Below are positions 22,249 through 32,204 of a DNA stretch of 64,000 bases, in pieces. Every line of letters begins with the position of its first letter. Positions within the stretch are counted from its first letter, which is position 1. The notes under the pieces are model-generated. The model was not told where the DNA came from. It did no database searches and saw nothing but the letters and a program-made list of their open reading frames with translations. Position numbers and translations under genes: made by a program. The DNA is from Sorghum bicolor (Eukaryota > Streptophyta > Magnoliopsida > Poales > Poaceae), in the NCBI RefSeq assembly GCF_000003195.3, contig NC_012870.2, forward strand, positions 29,442,477-29,506,476, given 5' to 3'.

Positions 22249-24098
22249 GTTGGTGTAAATACTAAATTGTATGAGGACTAATATGTAAAATAATGAAGGA
22301 AAGAACAAAGAGTAAGTATGTTGGGGGGCACACTGTGAAGAGTAACTTCCCCCAAAATAGCAATATGGTATCCAAAGCTAGGGTTTCCTCCTTGGGCGAC
22401 GGGGCGCAGGCTCTGTCGCGTGAGTGTGACGGGGGCGCGAGCAGGAGCTGCATGTGTGGGTGTGGCAGGCGAAGCGAGTAGGGGCGGCACGCGCGGGTGC
22501 GGCGGGCGACGCGGGTGGATGCAAGCGGCACGGGCAGACGCACGCACGGGTGTAGGTTCCGCAGCGTGCGGGTGCTGGCTCACGTGCCAGCGCATAGAGA
22601 AGGGCGCGACGGTCGTGCGGGTGCCGAGCGAGGAGAATCTGCGCGAGCTCCGTGCGGGTTCTAGTCTGCGGCTCCGTGCGGGTGCTAGCGGGTGCTGGTG
22701 AGTTGCTGAGGCAAAAAAAAGGGGAGAGGAAGGTGTTATAGTTCTCTGTATTTGCTGGCTGTGAGACTTTTTACTCTGTGTTGATTTGGTGGGATTGTGA
22801 CGATTGGCTACACAGTGGTGATTAGGTGGCTTGGTTGTGAGTGTTGTTTTTGGTGAGCTAGGATTCTGATCCAGAGAGAACATGGATATAGGGGAAGAAG
22901 CAAAGAGGATGTCTGCAGAGAATACAGAAAAAGGGAAAGAATGGTAGAGATGATTCACTAATTACCAAAGCCGAGTTAAGAAGTGAGAAGAAGTCCATGA
23001 TTCAGGGGCTTCTAAAGATGAATCTGATTGGTCCTAGGGAGTTGCGTGAACTCAAACTGGAACTCATCCCAAATGATGTGAAGCTGGAGGGAAGTAAGAA
23101 CTATCTGAGTTGGTCTAGAAGAGTATAGGTGATACTAGGAGGAAAAGGGGTAGAAAACTATTTGAGGAAAGATTGTGTTGAGCCGGCTAACAAGCTTAGC
23201 CCCAAGTGGAGAGTTTGGCACATGACAAACTCTACCGTAGTGGCATGGTTATTAGCATCCATGTCACCATCAGTCAGTAAAGTGGTGAAAGCAATGCATA
23301 CTATAGCACAAATATGGAAAACTCTGAGAAATAGGTACTCCAAGCAAGGGAATGTGATGGTGATGATGGAAATCTAGAACAAGGCTGATGCAGTGAAACA
23401 AGCAGGACGAATAGTGGAGCAATATGCCTGTGAGTTGTAGCAACTGTGGGGAGAGCTAGATCACTATGCTCCACTTCATATAAGGGATCTAGAGGATGCC
23501 CATGATGTTCAGAAGTGGATTGAGGACAGGAGGGTGACTCATTTCTTAAAAAACTTGGATCCTAAGTTTGAGAGTAGAAGAGATGCTTTCTGTCACTAGA
23601 ATAGTTTACCTGCCATGGAGGAGGCCGTGTCAGCCATGGTCATTGAGGAGAGTAGGCTTTGGATGATGAGTGGTGACAATCCTGTGAAATTAGCCTATAC
23701 CACTATGACAGAGAGGGTGTGTTACAATTGTGGTGAGAAGGGACACATGAGCTACAAGTGTCCCCTTCCGAGAAGCTATGGTGGTAGGAGTGGAACTCAT
23801 GGTGGTCATGGTGGAGGACATGCAGGAGGATGTGGCAAAGGTCGTGGTACTCCTCAAGCCAATGCGATTACCATGGAGAGTTCTACCATAGAGAGTGGTT
23901 CGGAGACTTAGTCCCTCACCTTAACAGGAGAACAGGTCAAACAGTGGGAGCAATGGCAGAAGTTTAAAGCATCTGAAGCTTCCAGCGCTACTCCAACTGG
24001 TTCAGTGATTGCCACCACCAGTCACTTTGGTAACTTTAGCAACTATGACCACATGGGCAAAGGTACTTAGGCATAGGCACTTGCATCCACATGTAGGC
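22249..24098 (+). mobile_element. Ty1/copia element, 5' part, with a 114-bp LTR
   Basis: A short LTR (22249-22362; TGTTGGTG...AATAGCA) is followed by TGGTATCCAAAGC (22366-22378), close to the copia initiator tRNA-Met primer site TGGTATCAGAGC. A GC-rich leader and a degraded gag follow. The element is cut at 24098 by element E. The rest of pol and the right LTR should lie beyond E, outside the window. Confidence 0.8.
22997..24098 (+). pseudogene. gag: copia gag and start of pol, multiple TAG stops
   Basis: The frame starts at ATG 22997. A UBN2-type gag domain (ELIPNDVKLEGSKNYLSWSR, LLASMSPSVSKVV, IWKTLRNRYSKQGN) leads to a CCHC knuckle (CYNCGEKGHMSYKC) near 23721-23762, then a glycine/histidine-rich tail. 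The start of the protease region (SHFGNFSNYDHMGKGT) is cut by element E. Stops near 23127, 23375, 23438, 23597, 23909 and two near 24070 are all TAG where related proteins favour glutamine, suggesting CAG-to-TAG decay. Orientation is opposite to most nearby LTR elements. Confidence 0.85.
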
Positions 24099-25405
24099 TG
24101 TTGACACTTGCTAACACCACTTGAATACTAGGTTGTCATCCTCAGCATGGCACTAGAGTGTACTATGGTATTTATACGCACACAGATAATCCGCAAGCGC
24201 ACGGATACCGTTGAAGCTTTTACCCGGTTAAAGGTTTTATCGTATCCACAGGGAAACAGGAGAACTGATTTACGCTCTAACTTAACCAAGATAAGTAAAT
24301 AAGTGTAAATAGAAAAGATGGTAGAATCGAATAAGAACAATATTAAAGGTAAGATAATAATGGGTGATAATATGGGAATAGAGAGTAGAGCAATCTAGTA
24401 TATGGGCGATGGTAGCAGAATAGAGAGGGTAACTATGGTTTCTCTACTTCAAAGGGGTATGTCTATGTCTGGGACGAACCACGTGATAAGATTACACCAC
24501 AAAGGATGCTTATCCATAGGCCGATAAACCCTACCCGTCCTGCTAACGAGAGGTGGACTACAGAGGACCAACGTAACTATCACCTACGTGGCCTACCACA
24601 CGATCCAGCTAGACAGGGGATATCCACAAGTAATCTAGGTCTAAGCACCACGCTTACACCTATACTACAACTCTAACCTATAGCGTCCTATAGATTAGAA
24701 TACTCAAAAGAGTTGTGAACCAGAACATACATGATTAGTAATTGCATAATGAATTAGAAGTAGATTACCAGAGTCATCCCATGAGCAAGCTTGATTAGAG
24801 CTTGATCATGACGAAGTACAACCGGAGGAAGAACCGACAGGCCGGCCTCTCCACTAATCCTCCTTCGCTCTCCATCTTGCTACTATCTAGATCTACTCTA
24901 GTTTAGAGAAGAGATGAGAGCTCTCATCTCTAAACCCTAGCTTTTGCTCTGTCTATGAATAATGAATAATGATCAAGGGGTGCCTCCTCTAGGGGCCAGG
25001 GGGTCTGGTTATATAGTCTTTTCAGATGAATCTGGGCCGTCGGATCAAACCGACATTGATCGTGTGGTTTTCCTTGAAGTATTAGGTCGGTGGAGCATGA
25101 TCCGCGAAGTTGAAGCTGATTGGTTACTGTAGCTGGACGGGCACCCTACCCCCGGGCCCGATCGGCCGCCCGTTCGTTCCCGTGGCTTCTGGAGTCTTCT
25201 AGATGGTAGAAAATTGCGCGGCACGTTAATATCTCTATGTAAACCCGACGTGTGGGCCTTTCTTTCATATTTTCTGATAACCCCCTGCAGAAATAGACAA
25301 ACACCAAAACTCGTGGAATTCTGTCAGATAAAACCCTAAGTCTAGATGTTGATTTCATTTGGATCCTTTTCTTTGTTTATTTGATAATTAAATTTGATAC
25401 TTAAG
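24099..25405 (-). repeat. Element E, left LTR (its 3' LTR)
   Basis: It begins TGTTGACACTTGC and is clearly related to the solo LTR at 18469-19962. A minus-strand TATA (TATATAAC) lies at 25008-25015, GGATCAAACCGACAT at 25042-25056, and a primer-site-like fossil at 24140-24160. Similarity to the solo LTR ends at ACTTAAG (25400-25405). The expected terminal CGTCAACA and adjoining polypurine tract are absent, so a small deletion probably removed the LTR-internal border. Confidence 0.8.
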
Positions 25406-27644
25406 ATCTCATCTCTGAGTTAGAGTAAACTGTCAAGAACTAAAACTTACTCACTTTACCTTTCACCATGGGACTTGTAACCGTCACTTCTGTCTTGAGT
25501 AGTTAAAAGATAGAATAGTCTAGCCAAGTGCCATGTCTCTTATTCTTGATTAGCTATAGCTCTGGAGTTTTTGCAGATTTTCAAATAAAACTCAGAGATT
25601 CCTTGTATGACTCTCTAAATCTCTCTTTTGTGGTATTTCTAGATCCTTACCAAGGCAGTGATGGTATATGCCATCTCTCAAGATATATGGTATTTGTGGT
25701 ATAAGGCATAGTGACATTGCCTTCTCTCTCACCCTACTCTAATAAGTCTTTAATATCTGGAGCTCATAGGTGGGAGATAGCTAATACATACTTACAAGAC
25801 ATTTATTGTATAGTCAAACCATGGATCTAAAGAAACAAGTCAATAAGTCAAATCAAGATGTGCATGTGTGGCGAATGAATGGTGTATGGTGATGATGGTG
25901 ATAACAATGGTGGAAGTCTAATTCTACTTTTGCTCTTTTGAGGGGATACATACCTTCCTTGCTTTTTGAAACTTTATGAGGAGAATGAGATGCTCTTCTT
26001 TTTCTTTCCTCTCAGGTGGGTATCTTGTACCCCTAATTCTACTGTCGGACACTTGTCCATTTTTACCTCTCGTCTCACTTTTTCTTTCTTTCGAGGTTCT
26101 GGGCACTTGCCCCTTTTTATTTCCTCGTTTATTTTTTTCTTCTCTTTTCTTCTTTTTTTTCAGAGCACTCATCTCTTGAGATAATATAGCAAGTGGTAGT
26201 AGCAAGATAACTTGAGCATTTATTTCACAAGGGAAAATAGAAATATTTTTGGCTATTCTCTCCCACATTAGGAGTAGAATATTTTTGGGTGGTTCTGGAG
26301 ATGGACATGGATGGATATATGTGGATGGTACTTCCGGAGTAGAAGTAGCATATTTGAGTGAACGTGCAAGTGAATCTTGATTTAACCACATGACAAGCTC
26401 CTAAGGGTCTACACAGCTTGACCACACTCAATGCTCATAAGCAGTAAATAGTAAATATGTGGCTCAAAGTCTAGCAAGCATGTATATATGGCTGTGGTAG
26501 GAATTTAAACTCTCATCATACAGGAACTCATCATGCAATATTTTAAAGATTTTTCAAAGATAAAATTCTCCAGAATTCTAGCATCTCTAGGAACAGATAA
26601 ACAGCAGCTCAACCTTCCCATATCATATCCGTTAACAACTTAGATTTCAGATCAAGTTTTCATCCCACAAGTTACATCTAGAGCAAGCTTTAAATTATAA
26701 CAGTTATGTCTAAACTTGAGAGAGAACTTCAAATTTGCAAATTAGGCAGAGCAACTATTCATCATATCCATGCTAGAGTTTTATTATTAAGATTCAGATT
26801 AGCATAGCCACTTTATTTATTTATTAAACACACTATGCAAAAGATATATATATATATATGCACAAAATTTTTATTTGGTTTTTCATAGTTTATGTATTTT
26901 AATATTCTAATATAATATAAGTATAAAGATAGGTAGAAATACTTAGCGAGATAAATGGAGGTGCTCTCCCCCAAGCTGAATTTTGACGTAATTTCTCTTG
27001 ATGTAGCTAGCAGGTGGTAGAGGTGTATTTGAAAGTCAGCAGCATTCTGACAGCGATTAGAATGTCCTCCGTCTGCTAGTCTTCTTGATTCTTAAATTCT
27101 ATGAAGCTCAAATAGACAACTTGTGGAACTAACTAAGTGTTAGCATAAATATCTAGCCTTCATCATGTTGAGCTTCCTCAATAAATATTACTCCCTGTTT
27201 TTATATTTTTATTTTATGAAGCAGAAAAGAAATATTTATTTTATTTTTATGCCACCACAGTGAAGGTACTTATGGGTTTTATGCCACTCGTATACTCACA
27301 TGGGGTTTAGTATTTTTTAACATTTTTATTTTCTTTTCAAGATAGCATGATTAACTAATAATTTATTTAAGGAAAGTAAATAATTAAAGGGAAAAAGGAA
27401 TGCAGAAGGGATAAATATGGATAACTACCGATCTTACCTTTCGGCGAGGGTTCAATGTTTTAAGTCTTCTTAACAAGACTTCTCACCTTGACGTCTGCAC
27501 CTCTTCGTTTGCCCAGCAGTTCGAAGTGCGGCATTGACATTGTCCTGCTCAGTGTGTTTGTGCTCGTAGATCCAGGTCCTTCACTTGATAGAGTCTGAGA
27601 GTTATAAAACTCCTCCGTGTTTTGCTCAAAGTGTACCTGCTCAT
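25406..27644 (-). other. Element E internal non-coding region
   Basis: No intact ORF is present. Diverged but collinear similarity to 8200-9000 and 9550-9580 of the young Athila-like element is visible, including the polypurine-like CTCCCCCAAGCT at about 26965-26976. The segment near 27410-27480 (ATGGATAACTACCGAT...GCGAGGG) matches about 11965-12010. The 2.4 kb carrying the Athila-type ORF and its promoter is reduced here to about 450 bp. A T/C-rich stretch (26000-26165) and a (TA)n tract (26844-26859) are simple repeats. Confidence 0.65.
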
Positions 27645-28114
27645 TGTGGGGGTATAAACCCCTATACCCTTACGGCTAGACTTGGGCCAGGAGGCTTGGC
27701 CCATTACGAGACGAGTTCAAGGCTTGATCCGACAACCTGGAGTTTCGCGCAAGGAAACAAGATGTGGAGATCAAGCAGGATTCTAGTCGGTTAGAATAGG
27801 AATTGATATCGAATTATCCATGGCAATTGTAACCGACTAGGATTAGTTTCCAGATCTGTAACCCTGCCCTCCAGACTATATAAGGAGGGGCAAGGGACCC
27901 CCCTAGGACAAGACATCACATCATATTCTCTCAACACAAATCAATACAACCAGACGCAGGACGTAGGTATTACGCCAACTCGGCGGCCGAACCTGGATAA
28001 AAAGCTTGTCCGTGTCTTGCGTCACCATCGAGTTCGTAGTTTGCGCACCGTCTACCGATAAACTACTACCGTGGGTATACCCCAAGGTAGACTGCCGACC
28101 AGCTTTCGTCGACA
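27645..28114 (+). mobile_element. Solo LTR, 470 bp, unclassified LTR family
   Basis: It starts TGTGGGGGTATAAACCCC and ends TTTCGTCGACA, with a perfect TSD CTCAT (27640-27644 and 28115-28119). A plus-strand TATA box (TATATAAG, 27877-27884) is followed by AAGGGACCCCCCTAGG and an LTR-like leader. There is no internal region, so it is a solo LTR in the opposite orientation to its host E. The family is not identified with certainty. Confidence 0.88.
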
Positions 28115-28119
28115 CTCAT

Positions 28120-29572
28120 AGAGACAAGGCAGAGATCAAGTGCATGGGTCCTGTTGGTGGAAAACACCAACAGAACCAAAAGTATATTTATTCTTCTCTA
28201 TCCTTAAGCATACGGAGCAAGTCAAAGTTGATGGGTGATAAGTTCATGAGTGTAGCATTTAAAACATTTGTCAGATCAGATCGCTCAACCTTATGGAATT
28301 GTCAGATCAGATCGCTCAACCTTATGGAAAGATAATCTATCTATGTATATGTCTTTTTCTTTATATCTTCCCAAACATTGAGTGTGCAACACTTTAGCTC
28401 ATATGATTAGGAGTGTGGGATCATGGAGGTAGTAGTAGGAACAAAGATTAAAGGACTAAACATGCTGAATCAGTTGGGTTGGTTAATTTGGAGTTATATC
28501 ATACATATTTGTCTCTTTATTTATGTGAACGCCAGAACCAAGGAGAAGCTTATAAAAGTGATAGTCAAGTACCTTAAGATGTTACCTTATTTGAAGAGTG
28601 ATGGTACAATATCACCTTGTGGAAGCTTTCCTTTCTTAGCGGTTGTGCATCGTGTTTGTGGCACCCTCCATGGATCATCTCTTATGAGCTACGTCTTCCT
28701 TGTGCAAATTGTTAAACTTCATGTGTCACTCTCTTCGTCTCTGATGTGAGTTTATCTCAGGACTTCCCAAATCAATATTGAAAGTTTTTCTGCAGGGGTT
28801 AGTCCGACAAAATATACCAATGTCTACACAAGTAGTTTTTAGTTCAATAACCGAACTAGACTCCATGTCTAATCAGATTAAGGAAGGCTGTTTAACCTAA
28901 GCACCATGCTTAATTTAAAAGCCAATAGAAGTATGTGCAGTACTTGAAAACTAACACTTACTAGTAAATAGACAAAGGTAACATAACAGCATTTATAGAG
29001 ATCTACTCAAGTGGAGATGAAGTAGTGTGATTAGTATTTAGCAAATTGAGCATGTCTTAAAGGTAGGGACAACAAACATAGCAACATGGCAAAGAATGTA
29101 AAGTACTCCCTTGAATTTTGCAGAATTCAAGTTTGGATGAATTTAATTCAGTGTTGCATGATGATTGGTTGGACATACCTTGTACTTGCTTGTCATTCAT
29201 CTGATCTTCTTGTTCCAATCCTGGAAAGGTTAGTGACAAGAATACCCGAAGGAATATTTTTACAATTATCCTTATATGCTCAATACACAAGGTAATGTTG
29301 TAAATAATTAAAAACTCATGTTACGATCTGATCAGTGCTTATTTTAGGACACCAAGCTTGTCCTTGGGTAACCATCAATTTATGTCGGCGAAGTGGTTTC
29401 CCTTCCAACGCTGACCTAAATCAAGATCAACTCAACGAGATCTGCAATATTTATTATAGACATATGCATCGACAACCGCCCTTTTAAAGTTTTTATAAAT
29501 AGAAAGGAAGAGGGGGTTAGAGATCTCAAATGTGGTGATGTTGGAGAGACCAATTGATTGGGAAGATGTTGC
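28120..29572. other. Element E internal region, degraded
   Basis: This holds no convincing gene. A two-copy 31-bp tandem repeat (TCAGATCAGATCGCTCAACC core) lies at 28268-28329. The sequence around 29180-29260 resembles non-coding parts of other grass gypsy elements from memory only. The short plus-strand ORFs show no domain. Confidence 0.5.
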
Positions 29573-29833
29573 CTATGAGCATGGAGTAAACAAAGTGGCT
29601 ATGAAATAAATTCCATGCTCATTAATGTTATCTTCGTCTCCAATCTGAATGTTCGGAGTCTCTCCTCGATTGGTCTCATTTATGTCCTCTTCTATAGTTG
29701 GATGAATCCCATCTTCAAAGGGAGTCAAGAACTCACCATTTGAAATTGAACCCAAGTCAAAATTCATTAAGGCTTCTTCCTTATCCATCCATTCTACACA
29801 TTCTAGCCATTTAGAACTTGTGATCAAGAAAGG
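29573..29833 (-). pseudogene. gag: Element E gag, C-terminal end (separated by element A)
   Basis: The minus-strand frame ends in TLFTPCS and a stop at 29573. Upstream it runs straight into the AAAGG target site of element A. Joining 29833 to 60224 (one TSD copy) gives one continuous frame, SNTSPF followed by LITSSKWLECVEW. This proves that A inserted into the E coding frame. The segment is acidic with no catalytic motif. Confidence 0.8.
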
Positions 29834-30941
29834 TGTCGGCGTCTAGACACGCGGTCTAGGCACTAACAAGTATAAATCCGCGTGACTGACCAAGCTTTGG
29901 ATGGTGATGCAAGTGAGACACAGAGGGTTTATACTGGTTCGGGCTAAGAATGCCCTACGTCCAGTGTAGCGGTGGATTCTGTATAACCTTGCACCCAAAG
30001 GTGCTTGCAGTAGGGGGTACAAGCAGATTGCGAGAGAGGGGTAAGCCCCAGGTCTCGACTTGGTGATGGACAGAGTGTGGATTGCTGCTCTATGAAAAGG
30101 GTGTTGTGCGTGTGAGTGTGTTCTGGACTCTCTTCCAGTTGTGAATCCTGGCTCCCCTTTTATAGTCCCAAGGGAAGGCCAGGTATTTACATGAGTAGAT
30201 TTCTTTTATTGAGGGGTGAAAACACAGCCCCGACCCTGTTGAGGCTGGTCCATCTCGTCCTTGTGGGATGGTCGACGGCATGGCTGTTCCTGTAGAGGGT
30301 TACCGAACCCTGTAGGGGTCGCGGGGGTAGGATCACCAGTACTGCTGCACATCCTGTCAACAGTGGAAAATGACTACAAACAGTGGTGCTGATTTACCTC
30401 ACCCATTCCCTTTCTACTGTGCGGTAGTGTGCTACAGTGAACAGGGGTAGGGGTGTATAGTGACAGAGGTAAGGCTGCAGTGACTGGGGTGGTTGAAACA
30501 GTTGTCGCCTTGCCCTGCCGCGTTATGGGGGCCGTCGCATCCGTCATGTCGGGGGAAGTCTTGTTGCCCAGGCGGAGTGGGGTCCGGCGCCCGAGCCTGG
30601 ACGGGGTCGGGCGAGTCGGAACTGGCGTCCGAGGTCCTGAGGGGTCGGGCGAGTCGGAACTTGCGTCCGAGGCCCTGAGGGGTCGGGCGAGTCGGAACTT
30701 GTGTTCGAGGTCCTGAGGGGTCGGGCGAGTCGGAACTTGCGTCCGAGGCCCTGAGGGGTCGGGCGAGTCGGAACTTGCGTTCGAGGCCCTGAGGGGTCGG
30801 GCGAGTCGGAACTTGAGTCTGAGGCCCTGAGGGGTCGGGCGAGTCGGAACTTGCGTCCGAGGCCCTGATGATTGTGATTAGTATGTTTCTTTGCGTTTTT
30901 TGTTGCTCTGATTTGGGTATCCCTTATTATGGTACCCAACA
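29834..30941 (-). repeat. Element A, left LTR (its 3' LTR)
   Basis: This 1,108-bp LTR runs from TGTCGGCGTC to TATGGTACCCAACA. A minus-strand TATA box (TATAAAAG) is at 30157-30164. The U3 contains seven 38-bp direct repeats (30603-30868). Directly inside it lies GTAGCCCCCGAG, the complement of a polypurine tract. Confidence 0.92.
30603..30868. repeat. Seven 38-bp tandem repeats in the element A LTR
   Basis: Units start at 30603, 30641, 30679, 30717, 30755, 30793 and 30831, each with GGGGTCGGGCGAGTCGGAAC followed by a variable 18-bp half. The last five units recur in the same order in the right LTR remnant (59956-60145). Their place in U3 upstream of the TATA box suggests enhancer repeats (inference). 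Confidence 0.9.
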
Positions 30942-30953
30942 GTAGCCCCCGAG
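30942..30953 (-). promoter_or_regulatory. Polypurine tract of element A
   Basis: The minus strand reads CTCGGGGGCTAC directly before the LTR, the expected position of the plus-strand primer. Further copies lie at 31063-31074 and 36895-36906, on either side of the antisense gene. Confidence 0.75.
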
Positions 30954-32070
30954 CCTCTGAAGAGGTGAGGTCACCTCTTTAGGGGTTCTTTCTCCGTGGA
31001 CTGTAGTTGACTTGGAGCCTTTTACTGTTGCCGGGGGGTGCGCGCGAGCGCACCCGCCGGGTGTAGCCCCCGAGCCTTTTGGAGGAATGGTGTTATTCCT
31101 TCAAAGGCTTTCACCTCTTGACATCTTTAGTCTGGAGTGTTTTATGGGATAGGTTGCGTGTTCTTTACACGTAGTGCCTGTTCCCATGGTGCGAGGAAGC
31201 CCCCGAGCCCTTTCCCCGCGAGGGTCGATCAGGTTCTTTCTCGTCTTGTAATTCCATTCCTCATTCTTCCTTTCGCTCGGAGGAGGGGTGGGTCGTGCCG
31301 TACTACCCTCGGTGGGCGAGTGACGACACTTCCCGGGAGCTACAGGCGGGTAGATCCGAGTGGATGTCCGAGCCCCGTTCGATAGGGGTCGGCTAGTGGC
31401 CTTATGGGCACATCTCAAAAAGTACCCGAGGGCAGTCACGGTGGATGTCGGAACCGTTCGCTAGGTCCCGAGGGCTCGGCGCCTCCCTCGATGGGATCCC
31501 ACTCTCGTGACACCCGCATGGGTCTCGGATATGACTTGCAAAGATGCGCCGACTCCCCGTAGGGTTCGGACCTTGGCCTCTATTGTGCTCATCTCCAGTC
31601 ATCCCTCACTCAGTTATCCTGAGGCGACTGTTCGAACCTGTGTCGCAGGTCAGTCTCGCAACCTCTGGAACGTAGGTGGCCATGGCCTGGGGATTTTGGG
31701 CCTTGAAAGGCTCTCTTCAGACTTGCTCTTTCGCGTCGGGGTCGGGCGAGACGGAATCTGACGCCCGACGGAGACCTCCATGCAACGCTTGGTCAGCGGG
31801 GGGTCGGGCGCCGCGTCCCTTGGAAGGAATCGCCCTGTCATAACTTTTCAGGGCGCTCCTTTTGAGGCGCGGCGCGTGGGGACTCGAAACGGCTGTGCCG
31901 TCTCGCCCCGGTTTGGACGGGACGTTTCGCCTGCGAATTTAATGCGTGCGTGCGGCGGGCGCGGGAATCAGAGGGAGTTGGCGCTTCGAGTTTTTCACCT
32001 GAGTGGGCGACGGTTGCCTTCCTCCCTCTTGGCCTTCTTCGCAGGGAGTGCGGTCGTGGCGTTCCCCTTC
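30954..32070 (+). other. Upstream region of the antisense gene in element A
   Basis: This is GC-rich and non-coding. It holds a second polypurine-like copy, a hairpin-prone GGGTGCGCGCGAGCGCACCC (about 31036-31055) and several GGGGTCGGGCG motifs (near 31740 and 31800). An equivalent region precedes the antisense gene of the C/D element. Confidence 0.6.
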
Positions 32071-32078
32071 TATAAAAG
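32071..32078 (+). promoter_or_regulatory. TATA box of the antisense gene in element A
   Basis: CTTCTATAAAAGCGG lies 127 bp upstream of the ATG at 32205, with a pyrimidine-rich leader between. The matching genes in C and D have TATAAATA at a similar distance, which supports a real promoter. Confidence 0.7.
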
Positions 32079-32204
32079 CGGCCGCTGGGGGCTTGGCTTC
32101 TTTCTTCTTGCTTCTTGCGCCACAAGACCCTTGCCTTCTGTTCCTTTATCTGCCGCCATCTCTTCCACCTCCATCGCGCAAACTCTCTTCTTCCTCCCGG
32201 AGCC

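Noticed and set aside
22278..22958. Long minus-strand ORF in the GC-rich copia leader
   Set aside because: Low-complexity composition, no domain, and antisense to the copia leader. It is a by-product of GC content.
30603..30868. CRISPR-like array
   Set aside because: The 38-bp units are contiguous, with no unique spacers, in a plant LTR; these are U3 tandem repeats.
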